A stretch of 32,607 nucleotides of DNA from Acidimicrobiia bacterium (GTDB taxonomy: Bacteria; Actinomycetota; Acidimicrobiia; Spongiisociales; UBA11373), in assembly GCA_029263095.1 (NCBI GenBank), contig JAJCYA010000023.1:1-32607 (forward strand), in the 5' to 3' direction. The position numbers were made by a program, and so were the translations under genes. Each line of letters begins with the position of its first letter. Position 1 is the first letter of the stretch. The notes under the pieces are model-generated. The model had not been told where the DNA came from and ran no database searches. It saw only the letters and a program-made list of their open reading frames with translations. Shown here one piece after another: positions 15,775-24,549 of this stretch.

Positions 15775-17325
15775 ATGGCAGTGAGCCGAGGAGCGGAGCA
15801 TGCCGCGGGACGGCGCCGGGGACGGAAGGACCGGGAGGTCCGGGTGCCGTCGACTGCCCACTATCGCCGCCTTGTCAACCCCTTCGACCCGCTCCGAGTG
15901 CTCGACGATGACCAGGTTGAGGACATTCACCAGGCGGCGCTGAAGGTGCTGGCCGACCACGGAATTCGCGTTCTGTTGCCCGAAGCCCGTTCCCGATTGG
16001 GAGCCGCCGGCGCCGCCGTCGACGAGGACGAGCAACTCGTACGAATTGGTCCCGACCTGGTATCCGCCTCGCTTGCCGCGGCTCCGCCGGAGTTCGACAT
16101 CACGCCCAGAGAGCCAACCCGGAGAATCTCAGTGGGGGGTCGCAACGTGGTCATGATGCCGGCCGGAGGCCCGCCACATGCCACCGACCTCGACCGGGGG
16201 AAGCGGACTGGGACCCGAGAGGACTTCGAGAACTTCGTACGGCTCACCCAACACTTCGACGTCATTCACACCAACAATCCAATCGTGGAACCGCAAGATG
16301 TGCCGTTGGAATTGCGGCACCTCGCCAGCACGACAGCAATGCTGACACTGAGTGACAAGGCGCCGTTCATCTACGCCCGTGGTCGGGAGAAGGTGGCCGA
16401 CTGCTTCGAGATGATCCGCATCGTCCACGGTCTCACCGAGGATGAGTTCGCCACCCAGGCACGCTGTTTCACGATCATCAACACGAATTCACCCCGTCAG
16501 CTCGACGAGCCGATGTGTCTCGGACTCATCCAGTTTGCCGAATCCAACCAGGTGTCGGTCATCACGCCGTTCACGCTGGCCGGGGCCATGGCGCCCGTGA
16601 CGCTGGCGGGAGCATTGACGCTCCAGCACGCCGAGTCGCTCGCCGGAATCACCCTCGCCCAGGTCGTTCGGCCGGGCGCGCCCGTTGTGTACGGAGCCTT
16701 CACGTCGAATGTCGACATGCGGTCGGGCGCTCCTGCCTTCGGCACACCCGAAGCCGTCAAAGCGGCCCTGGCCAGTGGGCAGCTCGCCCGCCTCATCGGA
16801 CTTCCCTGGCGATCATCGGCGGTAAGCACCTCGGTGGTCGCCGATGCCCAGGCCGGCTACGAAACAATGATGAACATGATGGGCGCCGCCCTGGCCGGTG
16901 CCAACATCATCATCCATGCCGCCGGATGGATCGAGTCGGGCCTCAGTGCATCGTTCGAGAAGTTCATCCTTGATGTCGAAATGGTCCAGATGTTCGCCGA
17001 GGTCTTCCAGCAGGTAGGAACCTCAGAGGCCGAGATCGCCGTCGACGCCATTGGAGCAGTCGCGCCCGGAGGTCACTTCTTTGGTACTGATCACACGCTT
17101 GAGCGCTACGACTCGGCGTTCTATGAGCCGATCGTATTCACGCGCCAGAACTTTGGACAGTGGACCGAGGCGGGTTCTCAGACGGCCGCACAACGAGCCA
17201 ACCCGATCTGGAAGAGGATTGTCGCCGACTTCGAGCCGCCCCACCTCGAGGGCTCGATTCGAGGAGAGCTCGACGATTATGTGGCCCGGCGTACCGCCGA
17301 GGGGGGAGCGATGCCGCCATCTTGA
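15775..17325 (+). CDS. MttB-family corrinoid methyltransferase 2, non-pyrrolysine
   Basis: This protein has 516 residues from ATG 15775, which is preceded by GAGGTGAT at 6 nt spacing; an upstream ATG at 15751 is less well placed. It is closely related to methyltransferase 1 across its whole length: NPFDP near the N-terminus, TPFTLAGAMAPVTLAGA, VYGAFTSNVDM, ASFEKFILDVEM, PGGHFFG, and a C-terminal VARRTAEGG that mirrors VARRKEEGG. There is no in-frame amber codon. The superfamily transfers methyl groups from quaternary amines to a cognate corrinoid protein; the only corrinoid protein in the window is at 28372-29070. This copy heads the plus-strand block with the flavoprotein and sarcosine oxidase genes, which suggests its product, or a later one, is an N-methyl amino acid. 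The substrate is unknown and may differ from that of copy 1. Confidence 0.87.
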   Translation: MAVSRGAEHAAGRRRGRKDREVRVPSTAHYRRLVNPFDPLRVLDDDQVEDIHQAALKVLADHGIRVLLPEARSRLGAAGAAVDEDEQLVRIGPDLVSASLAAAPPEFDITPREPTRRISVGGRNVVMMPAGGPPHATDLDRGKRTGTREDFENFVRLTQHFDVIHTNNPIVEPQDVPLELRHLASTTAMLTLSDKAPFIYARGREKVADCFEMIRIVHGLTEDEFATQARCFTIINTNSPRQLDEPMCLGLIQFAESNQVSVITPFTLAGAMAPVTLAGALTLQHAESLAGITLAQVVRPGAPVVYGAFTSNVDMRSGAPAFGTPEAVKAALASGQLARLIGLPWRSSAVSTSVVADAQAGYETMMNMMGAALAGANIIIHAAGWIESGLSASFEKFILDVEMVQMFAEVFQQVGTSEAEIAVDAIGAVAPGGHFFGTDHTLERYDSAFYEPIVFTRQNFGQWTEAGSQTAAQRANPIWKRIVADFEPPHLEGSIRGELDDYVARRTAEGGAMPPS

Positions 17326-17332
17326 GCGCTTT

Positions 17333-17358
17333 CGGCCCGCACTCGCGCCACCGGGCCG
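17333..17358. other. Hairpin between methyltransferase 2 and flavoprotein gene
   Basis: CGGCCC (17333-17338) can pair with GGGCCG (17353-17358) across a 14-nt loop in the 53-bp gap. There is no T-tract. It may be a processing site or nothing; the flanking genes probably remain in one transcription unit. Confidence 0.2.
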
Positions 17359-17378
17359 CTTGCCGGTAGAGTCCACGC

Positions 17379-18692
17379 ATGCCAGAGCACAAGCGTTACG
17401 ACGCCATCATCATCGGCGCCGGGATCATCGGGGCCAACATCGGATTCGAGCTGTCGAAAGCCGGATACCAAACCCTCAACCTCGACAAGCTCCCGGCGGC
17501 CGGTCATGGGTCGACCGGTAACACGTGCGCCATCATCCGCACCCACTACTCCACCTGGCCCGGGGTGGCGATGGCCTGGGAGGGCCTGTTCTACTGGAAG
17601 GATTGGGCCAACTACCTCGAGACCAACGACGAGCGAGGTCAGGCGGAGTTCATCCACTGCGGCGCCGTATACCTGGGGGACACCGATCGTTACACAGAAA
17701 AGGTCCTGCCGCTGTTCGATGAGATCGGTGTCCCGTACGAGGTATGGGACATGGAAGCCGTCACCAAGCGCTTTCCCGGTATCGACACCGGCAGCTACTC
17801 GCCGCCCAAACGAGTTGAAGACGCCGCCTTCTGGTCGGAGGCGACGACCCCGCTCCAGACCGCCGTGTGCAGCCCGGCCGCTGGTTACGTGAGCGACCCC
17901 CAGCTCGCCACCCACAACCTGCAGCGGGCCGCCGAGGCCAAGGGAGGCACGTTCCGATTCAATACTGAGGTCGTCGCCATTCGTTCTGAGGCCGGGCGTG
18001 TAACGGGTGTCACGCTCGCCGATGGAAGCCTCATCGATGCGCCGATTGTCGTGAACGTGGCCGGTCCCCATTCGTTCGTCATTAACGAGATGGCCGGGGT
18101 GGCCGACTCGATGAATATCAAGACCAGGGCTCTTCGCCATGAGGTGCATCATGTGCCGGCGCCGGAGGGTTTGGGGTTCGCCGACAACCCATCGCTGATT
18201 GGCGACGACGACCTCGGGACCTACTTCCGGCCCGAGCTAGGGAATCACATCCTCGTCGGCAGCCAGGACCCGGAGTGTGACCCGCAAATCTGGGTGGCGG
18301 ATCCCGACGACTACGATCGTGAGATCTCGACTGGCCAGTGGGAGAACCAGGTCATGCGCCTCGCTCGGCGGCTGCCGGCACTCGGCGTTCCCAGCGCCAA
18401 GAAGGGCGTTGTCGACCTCTACGACGTCAGCGATGACTGGATTCCGATCTATGACCGCACCGATCTGGATGGGTTCTATGTTGCGGTGGGATCGAGCGGG
18501 AACCAGTTCAAGAACGCCTCGGTAGCGGCCTATTGCATGACTGAGCTCATCTGGCGGGTGGAAGCCGGTCACGATCATGACGCCGACCCGGTCCGGATCA
18601 CCCAGCGGTACACTGGGCTCGAACTCGACATGGCAGCCTACAGCCGCAACCGCGAGATCAACAGGGACTCCTCCTTCAGCGTGCTGGGATGA
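17379..18692 (+). CDS. FAD-dependent oxidoreductase (DAO family)
   Basis: This 437-residue DAO-family flavoenzyme begins with a dinucleotide-binding motif (IIIGAGIIGANIGFELSKAGY) and a following GHGSTGNTCAIIRTHYS segment like those of sarcosine-oxidase beta and related amine oxidases. The C-terminal region has the second FAD contact (GFYVAVGSSGNQFKNA). It has no GcvT domain and no obvious covalent-FAD histidine motif. The stop overlaps the soxB start by 4 nt (ATGA), so it is co-translated with the sarcosine oxidase genes and is probably an additional N-methyl or secondary-amine oxidoreductase acting before them. Its substrate cannot be assigned. No strong ribosome-binding site precedes ATG 17379. 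Confidence 0.85.
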   Translation: MPEHKRYDAIIIGAGIIGANIGFELSKAGYQTLNLDKLPAAGHGSTGNTCAIIRTHYSTWPGVAMAWEGLFYWKDWANYLETNDERGQAEFIHCGAVYLGDTDRYTEKVLPLFDEIGVPYEVWDMEAVTKRFPGIDTGSYSPPKRVEDAAFWSEATTPLQTAVCSPAAGYVSDPQLATHNLQRAAEAKGGTFRFNTEVVAIRSEAGRVTGVTLADGSLIDAPIVVNVAGPHSFVINEMAGVADSMNIKTRALRHEVHHVPAPEGLGFADNPSLIGDDDLGTYFRPELGNHILVGSQDPECDPQIWVADPDDYDREISTGQWENQVMRLARRLPALGVPSAKKGVVDLYDVSDDWIPIYDRTDLDGFYVAVGSSGNQFKNASVAAYCMTELIWRVEAGHDHDADPVRITQRYTGLELDMAAYSRNREINRDSSFSVLG

Positions 18693-19954
18693 AGAATCGC
18701 AGGCGCATAGCCAAGTATTCGGCGCTCTCGCTCATCAAGCAGAGCGTCACCGGGCGGAGGTGGTCACGAGCATGGCGCCATCATGATCTTCAAGCCAGCT
18801 ATGACGTGGTCATCATCGGCGGCGGAGTCCACGGGCTTGCCACGGCCTACTACCTGGCCCGCAACCACGGCATCACCAACGTCGCCGTCATCGAGAAGTC
18901 CTACATCGGCAGCGGCGGTTCCGGGCGAAACACGGCCATCGTCCGATCCAACTACCTGACGCCGGAAGGATCGGCGTTCTATGACCGCTCGCTCGAGCTC
19001 TACGAGCGTCTAGCCGACGACCTCAATTTCAATGTGATGTTCGAAAAGAGGGGCCACATGACCTTGGCCCACAACGACAGTTCGCTGCGCACGATGCAGT
19101 GGCGAGCCGAGGTCAACAAGCTGGCGGGCATCGACTCAGATGTCATCGGTACTCACGACATCAAGCGATTGGCACCGGCCATCGATGTGAGTGACCGGCC
19201 GAGATATCCGATTCTCGGCGCTCTCTGGCATCCGCCGGGCGGCATCGTTCGCCACGACGCCGTTGTGTGGGGCTATGCGCGCGCCGCCGATAGCCTGGGC
19301 GTGCACATCCATCAGCAAACCGAGGTCACGGCAATCGACGTGGCTGGGGGGCGCGTGACCGGTGTCGTGACCACGGGCGGCAGGATCTCGACGCCGGTGG
19401 TTGTGAATTGCACGGCGGGATGGAGCACATTGGTCAGCAATCTGGCCGGCGTGAGGCTCCCGATCACGACCCGGCCGCTCCAGGCTGCCGTCACCGAGGC
19501 GGTGCAGCCGATTCTGAATCCGGTCGTCGTCTCCGGGTCTTTGCACGTCTACCTCAGCCAAACGGCACGCGGCGAGTTCGTCTTCGGAGCAAGTGTCGAC
19601 CCGTTCAGTGCGTACTCGACGAGGGGCTCTCTCGAGTTCGCCGAAGGATTGGCCGGCCACGTGCTCGAACTCATGCCGTCGCTCTCGCATGTCAGGATGG
19701 TGCGACAGTGGTCGGGCCTGTGCGACATGACGCCCGACTTCGGGCCGATCATTGGAATGACGCCCGTTGCCGGGTTCTATGTCGATGTCGGCTGGGGCAC
19801 CTACGGCTTCAAAGGGGCCCCGGTGGCTGGGGAGCAGACGGCGCAGCTACTGGCCACCGGAGTGGTACCCGAACTGATCGCCCCCTTCAGTCTGGATCGC
19901 TTTGAGCGAGGAGATCTCACCGCCGAGAAGGGGGCCGCCGCCGTTGGACACTGA
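18689..19954 (+). CDS. soxB: Sarcosine oxidase beta subunit
   Basis: This 421-residue subunit opens with the family's characteristic leader (YSALSLIKQSVTGRRW...AW) followed by SYDVVIIGGGVHGLATAYYLARN and SGRNTAIVRSNYL. The C-terminal part contains QWSGLCDMTPDFGPIIG and VDVGWGTYGFKGAP, which are typical of SoxB. In the heterotetrameric enzyme this subunit holds the catalytic FAD and FMN-linked sites where sarcosine is demethylated to glycine. The start ATG overlaps the preceding stop (ATGA), and soxD follows after 9 nt. The beta-delta-alpha-gamma order is the standard one. Confidence 0.94.
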   Translation: MKNRRRIAKYSALSLIKQSVTGRRWSRAWRHHDLQASYDVVIIGGGVHGLATAYYLARNHGITNVAVIEKSYIGSGGSGRNTAIVRSNYLTPEGSAFYDRSLELYERLADDLNFNVMFEKRGHMTLAHNDSSLRTMQWRAEVNKLAGIDSDVIGTHDIKRLAPAIDVSDRPRYPILGALWHPPGGIVRHDAVVWGYARAADSLGVHIHQQTEVTAIDVAGGRVTGVVTTGGRISTPVVVNCTAGWSTLVSNLAGVRLPITTRPLQAAVTEAVQPILNPVVVSGSLHVYLSQTARGEFVFGASVDPFSAYSTRGSLEFAEGLAGHVLELMPSLSHVRMVRQWSGLCDMTPDFGPIIGMTPVAGFYVDVGWGTYGFKGAPVAGEQTAQLLATGVVPELIAPFSLDRFERGDLTAEKGAAAVGH

Positions 19955-19963
19955 GGCAACCAA

Positions 19964-20224
19964 ATGCTGCTGATCCTCTGTCCTCACTGCGGACCTCGCA
20001 ACGCGGACGAGTTCTCCTTCGGAGGCGAGCTGGTCCGCAGGCCCGGACCGGACACGGGCCAGGAATCATGGCGCGCCTATTTGTACACGAAAGAGAATCT
20101 CGCCGGATGGGAACGCGAGCAATGGTTCCACGGGTCGGGGTGTAGGCGCTTTCTCGAGGTTGAGCGCAATACGATCACCAACGAGATCCGTTTGGTCCGC
20201 GACGTCGCCGAGGGCACGGCGTGA
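19964..20224 (+). CDS. soxD: Sarcosine oxidase delta subunit
   Basis: This small 86-residue protein carries the zinc site of SoxD: CPHCG at residues 6-10 together with the later HGSGC. Conserved stretches such as RNADEFSFGGE and WEREQWFHGSGCRRF fit the family well, and the length is normal. The subunit is structural in the heterotetramer. The TGA stop overlaps the ATG of soxA by one base, so the two are translationally coupled. Confidence 0.94.
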   Translation: MLLILCPHCGPRNADEFSFGGELVRRPGPDTGQESWRAYLYTKENLAGWEREQWFHGSGCRRFLEVERNTITNEIRLVRDVAEGTA

Positions 20225-23061
20225 TGGCGCATCGGATGCCCGTTCAGCCCGGCGAGGTGATCGACCGCTCCGACATCCGCCGTTTCTTGTGGAACGGCAA
20301 GCCGGTGTCCGGCTTCGCCGGTGACACGGTGGCCTCGGCGCTTGCTGCATCGGGTGTCTCCATATTCTCGAGGAGCTTCAAATACCACCGACCGCGCGGG
20401 ATCCTGACAGCCGATCATCACGACCCGAACCTCTTCGTCCAGGTCGGTGATGAGCCGAACGTGGGCGCCGGGCACCGGCTGGTTGAGGACGGGATGGTGG
20501 TGGACGCTCAAGGCGTTTGGCCTTCGCTGCGTTTCGACCTGCGAAGCGCCAATCGTCTCGTCGGGAGGTTCCTCACGCCCGGCTTCTATTACAAGACGTT
20601 CATGAGGCCCCGCCCGCTGCGGCCGCTCTACCAGCGGGTGCTGCGGCGTTTCGGAGTGGGAGGGACCGTCAGCGACCATGCCACGCCTGTGCACCCTGAG
20701 AAACGGTACGCGCACCCCGACGTGCTCGTTGCCGGTGGGGGGCCGGCCGGGATGGCGGCCGCCATCGCCGCCGCCGGGACCGGCGCCCGAGTGCTGCTCG
20801 TAGAAGAGAGCCACCAGTTGGGCGGCCACCTTCGCTATACGGGCGATGAGACGCTGGGCCTGCTCGCCGAGCTGCGTGAGGAGGTGGCCGCCACCGACGG
20901 AATCGAAGTGCTGACCGATGCTGTGGTAACCGGCCGTTACGACCACAACTGGGTGGCGGTTGTAAACCGAAATGGTGCCCGGGAGCAGCTCATCAAGGCG
21001 CGGGTCAAGTGCCTTGTGGTGGCCGCCGGAAAGATCGAGCGACCCTACGTGTTCGCAGGAAACGACCTGCCCGGAGTGATGCTGTCCGGCGCGGCGCTGC
21101 GGTTGATGAACCTGTGGGCGGTGGCCCCTGGGAGCCGTGCCGTCGTCGTTGCTGCCAATGATTCAGGCGATGCCGTCGTCGAGCACCTGGAGAGAGGTGG
21201 CGTCGAAGTCGTCGAGACGGTCGACCTGCGAACACCAGGCCGGCGGCTGGTTCGGGCGCGAGGCCGGCAGCGAGTGGCGGAGGTCGAGATCGCCGATGGC
21301 CAAACGGTCGAAGCCGATCTGCTGGTCACCGCGGTCGGGTGGACGACGGCGACCTCGCTGTTGAACATGGCGGGCGACCTGCCTGTTTACCACCCTCCCG
21401 CAGCCCGTTTCCTGCCCGGCAGCCTGCCCGACGACGTTTTGGCCACCGGTGGAATCGTCGGTGACGGGTCCCCGGACCAAATCATCACCCACGGCCGGGC
21501 GGTCGGTATCGAGGCGGGACGCCGGGCACTGCGACGCGCCTCGGACTGGGCACAGTCGACACCGAGGGCGGTATCACCCTCGCCCCTAGCTGCCGGCGAG
21601 CCGGCCGAAATCCCGCACCTGGAACCGGCCGCTCACCCCGAGATATTCGCGGGACCGACAGACGGGTTTGTCGACTTCTCCGAAGATATTCGGGGCAAGG
21701 ATCTAGCCCTGGCCGCCTCTGAGGGTTACGACTCGATTGAGCTCTCCAAGAGATACACAACCGCAACGATGGGGCCCATTCAGGGCAAGCTGGAGGCGGT
21801 GAACGCGGTGGCGATGCACGCCGAGGCGACCGGCGCCACGATTGCCGAGACCGGCACAACCACCTGGCGGCCTCCCTATGCGCCGGTAACTCTCGGCGCT
21901 CTAGCTGGAAGCGACGACGACCCGATACGCCGGTCTCCGATGCACGACTGGCATGTCGAACGTGGTGCCACGCCGCTCATCGCCGGGCAGTGGATCCGGC
22001 CCGACCACTACGGCGACCCTTCCGCCGAAGTGCGCAACACCCGGAGCAACGTGGGGCTCATCGACGTGAGCCCCCTCGGCAAGATCGACTTGCGCGGCGC
22101 AGACGTGCCCAAGCTGCTCGAGTTCGTGCTCATCAACCGATGGTCCAAGCTCGCTGTTGGTCGGGTTCGCTACGGGGCCATGTGTGCCGAGGACGGTGTG
22201 GTGCTCGACGACGGCGTCACCGCGCGCCTGGCAGAGGATCGCTACTACATGACCACGACCTCCTCGGGCGCGGGGAGGGTCTGGAACTGGCTCGACGAGT
22301 GGCTGCAGACCTCTTTCCCCGGGTGGGACGTCCTCATGACGGCCGTGACCGACGGGTACGCCGCGATCAACGTGGCAGGTCCGGCGTCGCGCAGGCTGCT
22401 GGAGCGTCTCGTCGAGGGCGTCGATCTCTCCCGCCACGCGTTCGGGTACATGCATGCGAGAAGCGGAATGGTGGCCGGGGTCGCCGATTGCATCCTGCTC
22501 CGCACCGGGTTCACGGGTGAACTCAGCTTCGAACTGCACGTGCCTGCCGGACACGGCCTCCATGTGTGGACGTCCCTCCTCGATACCGGTGCCGATTTGG
22601 GCGTCGCCCCTTTCGGCGTCGAGGCGCAACGGATAATGCGGCTGGAGAAGGGTCACCTCATCGTCGGTCAGGACACGGATGGCCTCACCAAGGCCCACGC
22701 GGCTGCTCTGGGATGGGCGGTCAAGGCCGACAAGCCGGACTTCGCTGGCAGGCCGGAGCTGGTCTGGGAGGGCGCATCGGGACCTGACCGGATGCTGGTT
22801 TCTGTCCAACCGGCCGACCCGCAGCTCGTGCCGCCTGAAGCAAGCCAGATCGTTGACGGCGCCGCAATCGTGGGACGAATCACCTCGAGCCGGATGTCGC
22901 CCACGTTGGAACGCGGCGTATGTCTTGCCCTGGTCGATGCCGCGCTGGCGCAGCCCGGAACGTCGTTGGCCATCCGTCTTCCGGACGGGACCAACGCCGC
23001 CGCCCACGTGATGGAACACCACGCCCATTTCGATCCGGAGGGGGAGCGGGCCCGTGGTTGA
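20224..23061 (+). CDS. soxA: Sarcosine oxidase alpha subunit
   Basis: This is an alpha subunit of about 945 residues with the usual three parts. First comes an N-terminal ferredoxin-like (Fer2_4) region with FSRSFKYHRPRGI. Next is a pyridine-nucleotide-disulfide-like NAD domain with VLVAGGGPAGMAAAIAAAG around residue 170. Last is a C-terminal GcvT-type folate domain from about residue 560 (VDVSPLGKIDL-like, then FTGELSFELHV). The GcvT part binds tetrahydrofolate and captures the C1 unit as methylene-THF. A GTG at 20221 directly precedes the ATG; I chose the ATG. The gene overlaps soxG by 8 nt. Confidence 0.94.
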   Translation: MAHRMPVQPGEVIDRSDIRRFLWNGKPVSGFAGDTVASALAASGVSIFSRSFKYHRPRGILTADHHDPNLFVQVGDEPNVGAGHRLVEDGMVVDAQGVWPSLRFDLRSANRLVGRFLTPGFYYKTFMRPRPLRPLYQRVLRRFGVGGTVSDHATPVHPEKRYAHPDVLVAGGGPAGMAAAIAAAGTGARVLLVEESHQLGGHLRYTGDETLGLLAELREEVAATDGIEVLTDAVVTGRYDHNWVAVVNRNGAREQLIKARVKCLVVAAGKIERPYVFAGNDLPGVMLSGAALRLMNLWAVAPGSRAVVVAANDSGDAVVEHLERGGVEVVETVDLRTPGRRLVRARGRQRVAEVEIADGQTVEADLLVTAVGWTTATSLLNMAGDLPVYHPPAARFLPGSLPDDVLATGGIVGDGSPDQIITHGRAVGIEAGRRALRRASDWAQSTPRAVSPSPLAAGEPAEIPHLEPAAHPEIFAGPTDGFVDFSEDIRGKDLALAASEGYDSIELSKRYTTATMGPIQGKLEAVNAVAMHAEATGATIAETGTTTWRPPYAPVTLGALAGSDDDPIRRSPMHDWHVERGATPLIAGQWIRPDHYGDPSAEVRNTRSNVGLIDVSPLGKIDLRGADVPKLLEFVLINRWSKLAVGRVRYGAMCAEDGVVLDDGVTARLAEDRYYMTTTSSGAGRVWNWLDEWLQTSFPGWDVLMTAVTDGYAAINVAGPASRRLLERLVEGVDLSRHAFGYMHARSGMVAGVADCILLRTGFTGELSFELHVPAGHGLHVWTSLLDTGADLGVAPFGVEAQRIMRLEKGHLIVGQDTDGLTKAHAAALGWAVKADKPDFAGRPELVWEGASGPDRMLVSVQPADPQLVPPEASQIVDGAAIVGRITSSRMSPTLERGVCLALVDAALAQPGTSLAIRLPDGTNAAAHVMEHHAHFDPEGERARG

Positions 23062-23524
23062 GCACTTCGAGAGCCCGGTGAAGAAGCAGGTCGAGATTAT
23101 CGGCACCGCCCGATTGACCGACGAGTCGGCCGCATCCAAATGGCGGGTATGGGAGGACCTATGGTCGGTGCCACTCGGCCGGTCGCAGCGGGTGGAGGAC
23201 GGACTGGCGTTCTCGATCTCGCCCGGCGAGTGGATCGTCGTGGGCGGCCCACCTCCGGCGGGCGCTGTTGACCTCACGCATGTGCGGGCCATGTTCCGAC
23301 TCAGTGGCTCCGGTGCCAGAAACGTTCTCGAGCACGTGTGCGCCATTGACCTCAGCGACTCGATCACCCCGGACCGGGCCGCGGCCCGCACGCTCGTCGC
23401 CGATGTCGCCACCGAGCTTGTCAGGGATGACACCCAAGGGGAGCCGTCCTATCTGCTATTGATGTCGAGGTCCTTCGGCAGGCATATCTGGGACCGGCTC
23501 GTTGCCATCGGCCCACTGGAGTGA
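23054..23524 (+). CDS. soxG: Sarcosine oxidase gamma subunit
   Basis: This 156-residue protein follows soxA with an 8-nt overlap and starts at GTG 23054, preceded by GGAGCGG. It shows the weakly conserved SoxG pattern: a segment ending in SPGEWIVVG, then VRAMFRLSGSGARNVLEHVCAIDL and a C-terminal LLLMSRSFGRHIWDRL, read here in pieces. It is shorter than many SoxG proteins (about 200 residues). In the heterotetramer it is structural. It ends the plus-strand operon; its stop faces the stop of the MetF-like gene 83 bp away. Confidence 0.88.
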   Translation: MVEHFESPVKKQVEIIGTARLTDESAASKWRVWEDLWSVPLGRSQRVEDGLAFSISPGEWIVVGGPPPAGAVDLTHVRAMFRLSGSGARNVLEHVCAIDLSDSITPDRAAARTLVADVATELVRDDTQGEPSYLLLMSRSFGRHIWDRLVAIGPLE

Positions 23525-23607
23525 CCGAAAGCCTGATTCCTCGTGGAAGCCATCGTTGACCTGTGGGTCGACGAGTCCGTGATCAGATCGACGACGAGAC
23601 GGTACAG

Positions 23608-24504
23608 CTAGTCGCCCTGTTCTAGTTCGGCGAGCATTCGGCGCCGCCATGCCTCGGTGCTTCTTACCTCGTTGAACGTGTAGATGTGCAAGCCGCGGAT
23701 GTCCGCCTCGGGATGCATGATGGTGGGGACCAACCGTCGGATCAGCTCGTCGGGGGCATACCCGCCGGGACGGACCAGCTTGCCCAGCAAGCCGGTGTGC
23801 TGAGACAGGAAGTGAATGGAAGGGCCGACTCCCAAACGGGCCGCGATCATCGCCAGCTTGCGGATCGGTACGACCCCCGGAAGGCCGATCAGCAACGGCA
23901 GGGTGATGCCTTTCGAGCGACAGGTTTGAACGAAGGCAGTGATCGCCTCTGGGTCGAAGCACATCTGCGTGACCATGTAGTCCGCGTACTTCTGCTTCGC
24001 CGCCAGCGAGTTCCACAGGTCCTCGTCGGGAATGAAGCCGTGTCCCTCCGGATAGCAGGCAATCCCAATGCGGGTAAGGCCGTGGTCGATCTCGACCATT
24101 GCTTCCAGCATCGCCAGCCCGTCGAAGAAGTCTCCTCGCTGATCTGCGTCTCCTCCCACGACGAACACGTGGCCGATCTCCAGCTTCCTGAGATCCTTGA
24201 GGATTGCGGTGAGATGCTGGCGATCACGAATCATGCGGGCCGCCAGGTGGGGGACAACCTCGAAGCCTCTGGCGGCCAGGTCCCTGCTCAGGTCGATGGT
24301 GTCCTCGAGGTCCCTGGTGGGCGAAGCCGTCACCGAGACCTGGGCTCCGGCTGGAAGGAATCCGGTCTGGTCCATGACGTTCTTGAGCGGAATCAGCTCG
24401 AAATTCGAGCCGAGCAGGATGTGGCGGAGCGCGTTTGCTGCCCCGGGGTCTATTCGTGGGTCGGTCCGCTCAGACATCCGAACCTGGGAACGTGGCCCCG
24501 CCAT
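23608..24504 (-). CDS. Methylenetetrahydrofolate reductase-like protein (MetF family)
   Basis: This FAD-type MTHFR/MetF barrel protein has 298 residues from ATG 24504, or 289 from ATG 24477; the latter has AGGT upstream and may be the true start. Family features include VTASPTRDLEDTIDLSRDL, VPHLAARMIRDR, VFVVGGDADQ, MVTQMCFDPEA and a C-terminal FNEVRSTEAWRR. The family interconverts 5-methyl-THF and 5,10-methylene-THF. It lies 45 bp after the corrinoid reactivase gene and is the last gene of the corrinoid operon, so here it probably oxidises methyl-THF made by the methyltransferase module instead of supplying methionine synthesis. That direction is inference. Confidence 0.88.
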   Translation of the reverse strand: MAGPRSQVRMSERTDPRIDPGAANALRHILLGSNFELIPLKNVMDQTGFLPAGAQVSVTASPTRDLEDTIDLSRDLAARGFEVVPHLAARMIRDRQHLTAILKDLRKLEIGHVFVVGGDADQRGDFFDGLAMLEAMVEIDHGLTRIGIACYPEGHGFIPDEDLWNSLAAKQKYADYMVTQMCFDPEAITAFVQTCRSKGITLPLLIGLPGVVPIRKLAMIAARLGVGPSIHFLSQHTGLLGKLVRPGGYAPDELIRRLVPTIMHPEADIRGLHIYTFNEVRSTEAWRRRMLAELEQGD

Positions 24505-24549
24505 GCTGTGCGGAGTCGGCGAGTGCCTGGTGCCAGCGGGTGTATTCGG

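Noticed and set aside
2860-17325. Pyrrolysine-encoding trimethylamine methyltransferase
   Set aside because: Both MttB-like frames are open throughout with no in-frame TAG, and no pyl genes are visible.
21901-23433. Long minus-strand open frame (510 codons) opposite soxA and soxG
   Set aside because: Antisense to conserved GcvT and SoxG sequence, with low-complexity composition typical of shadow frames.
23525-23607. Possible terminator between convergent soxG and the MetF-like gene
   Set aside because: No stable inverted repeat with a T-tract was found in this 83-bp gap.
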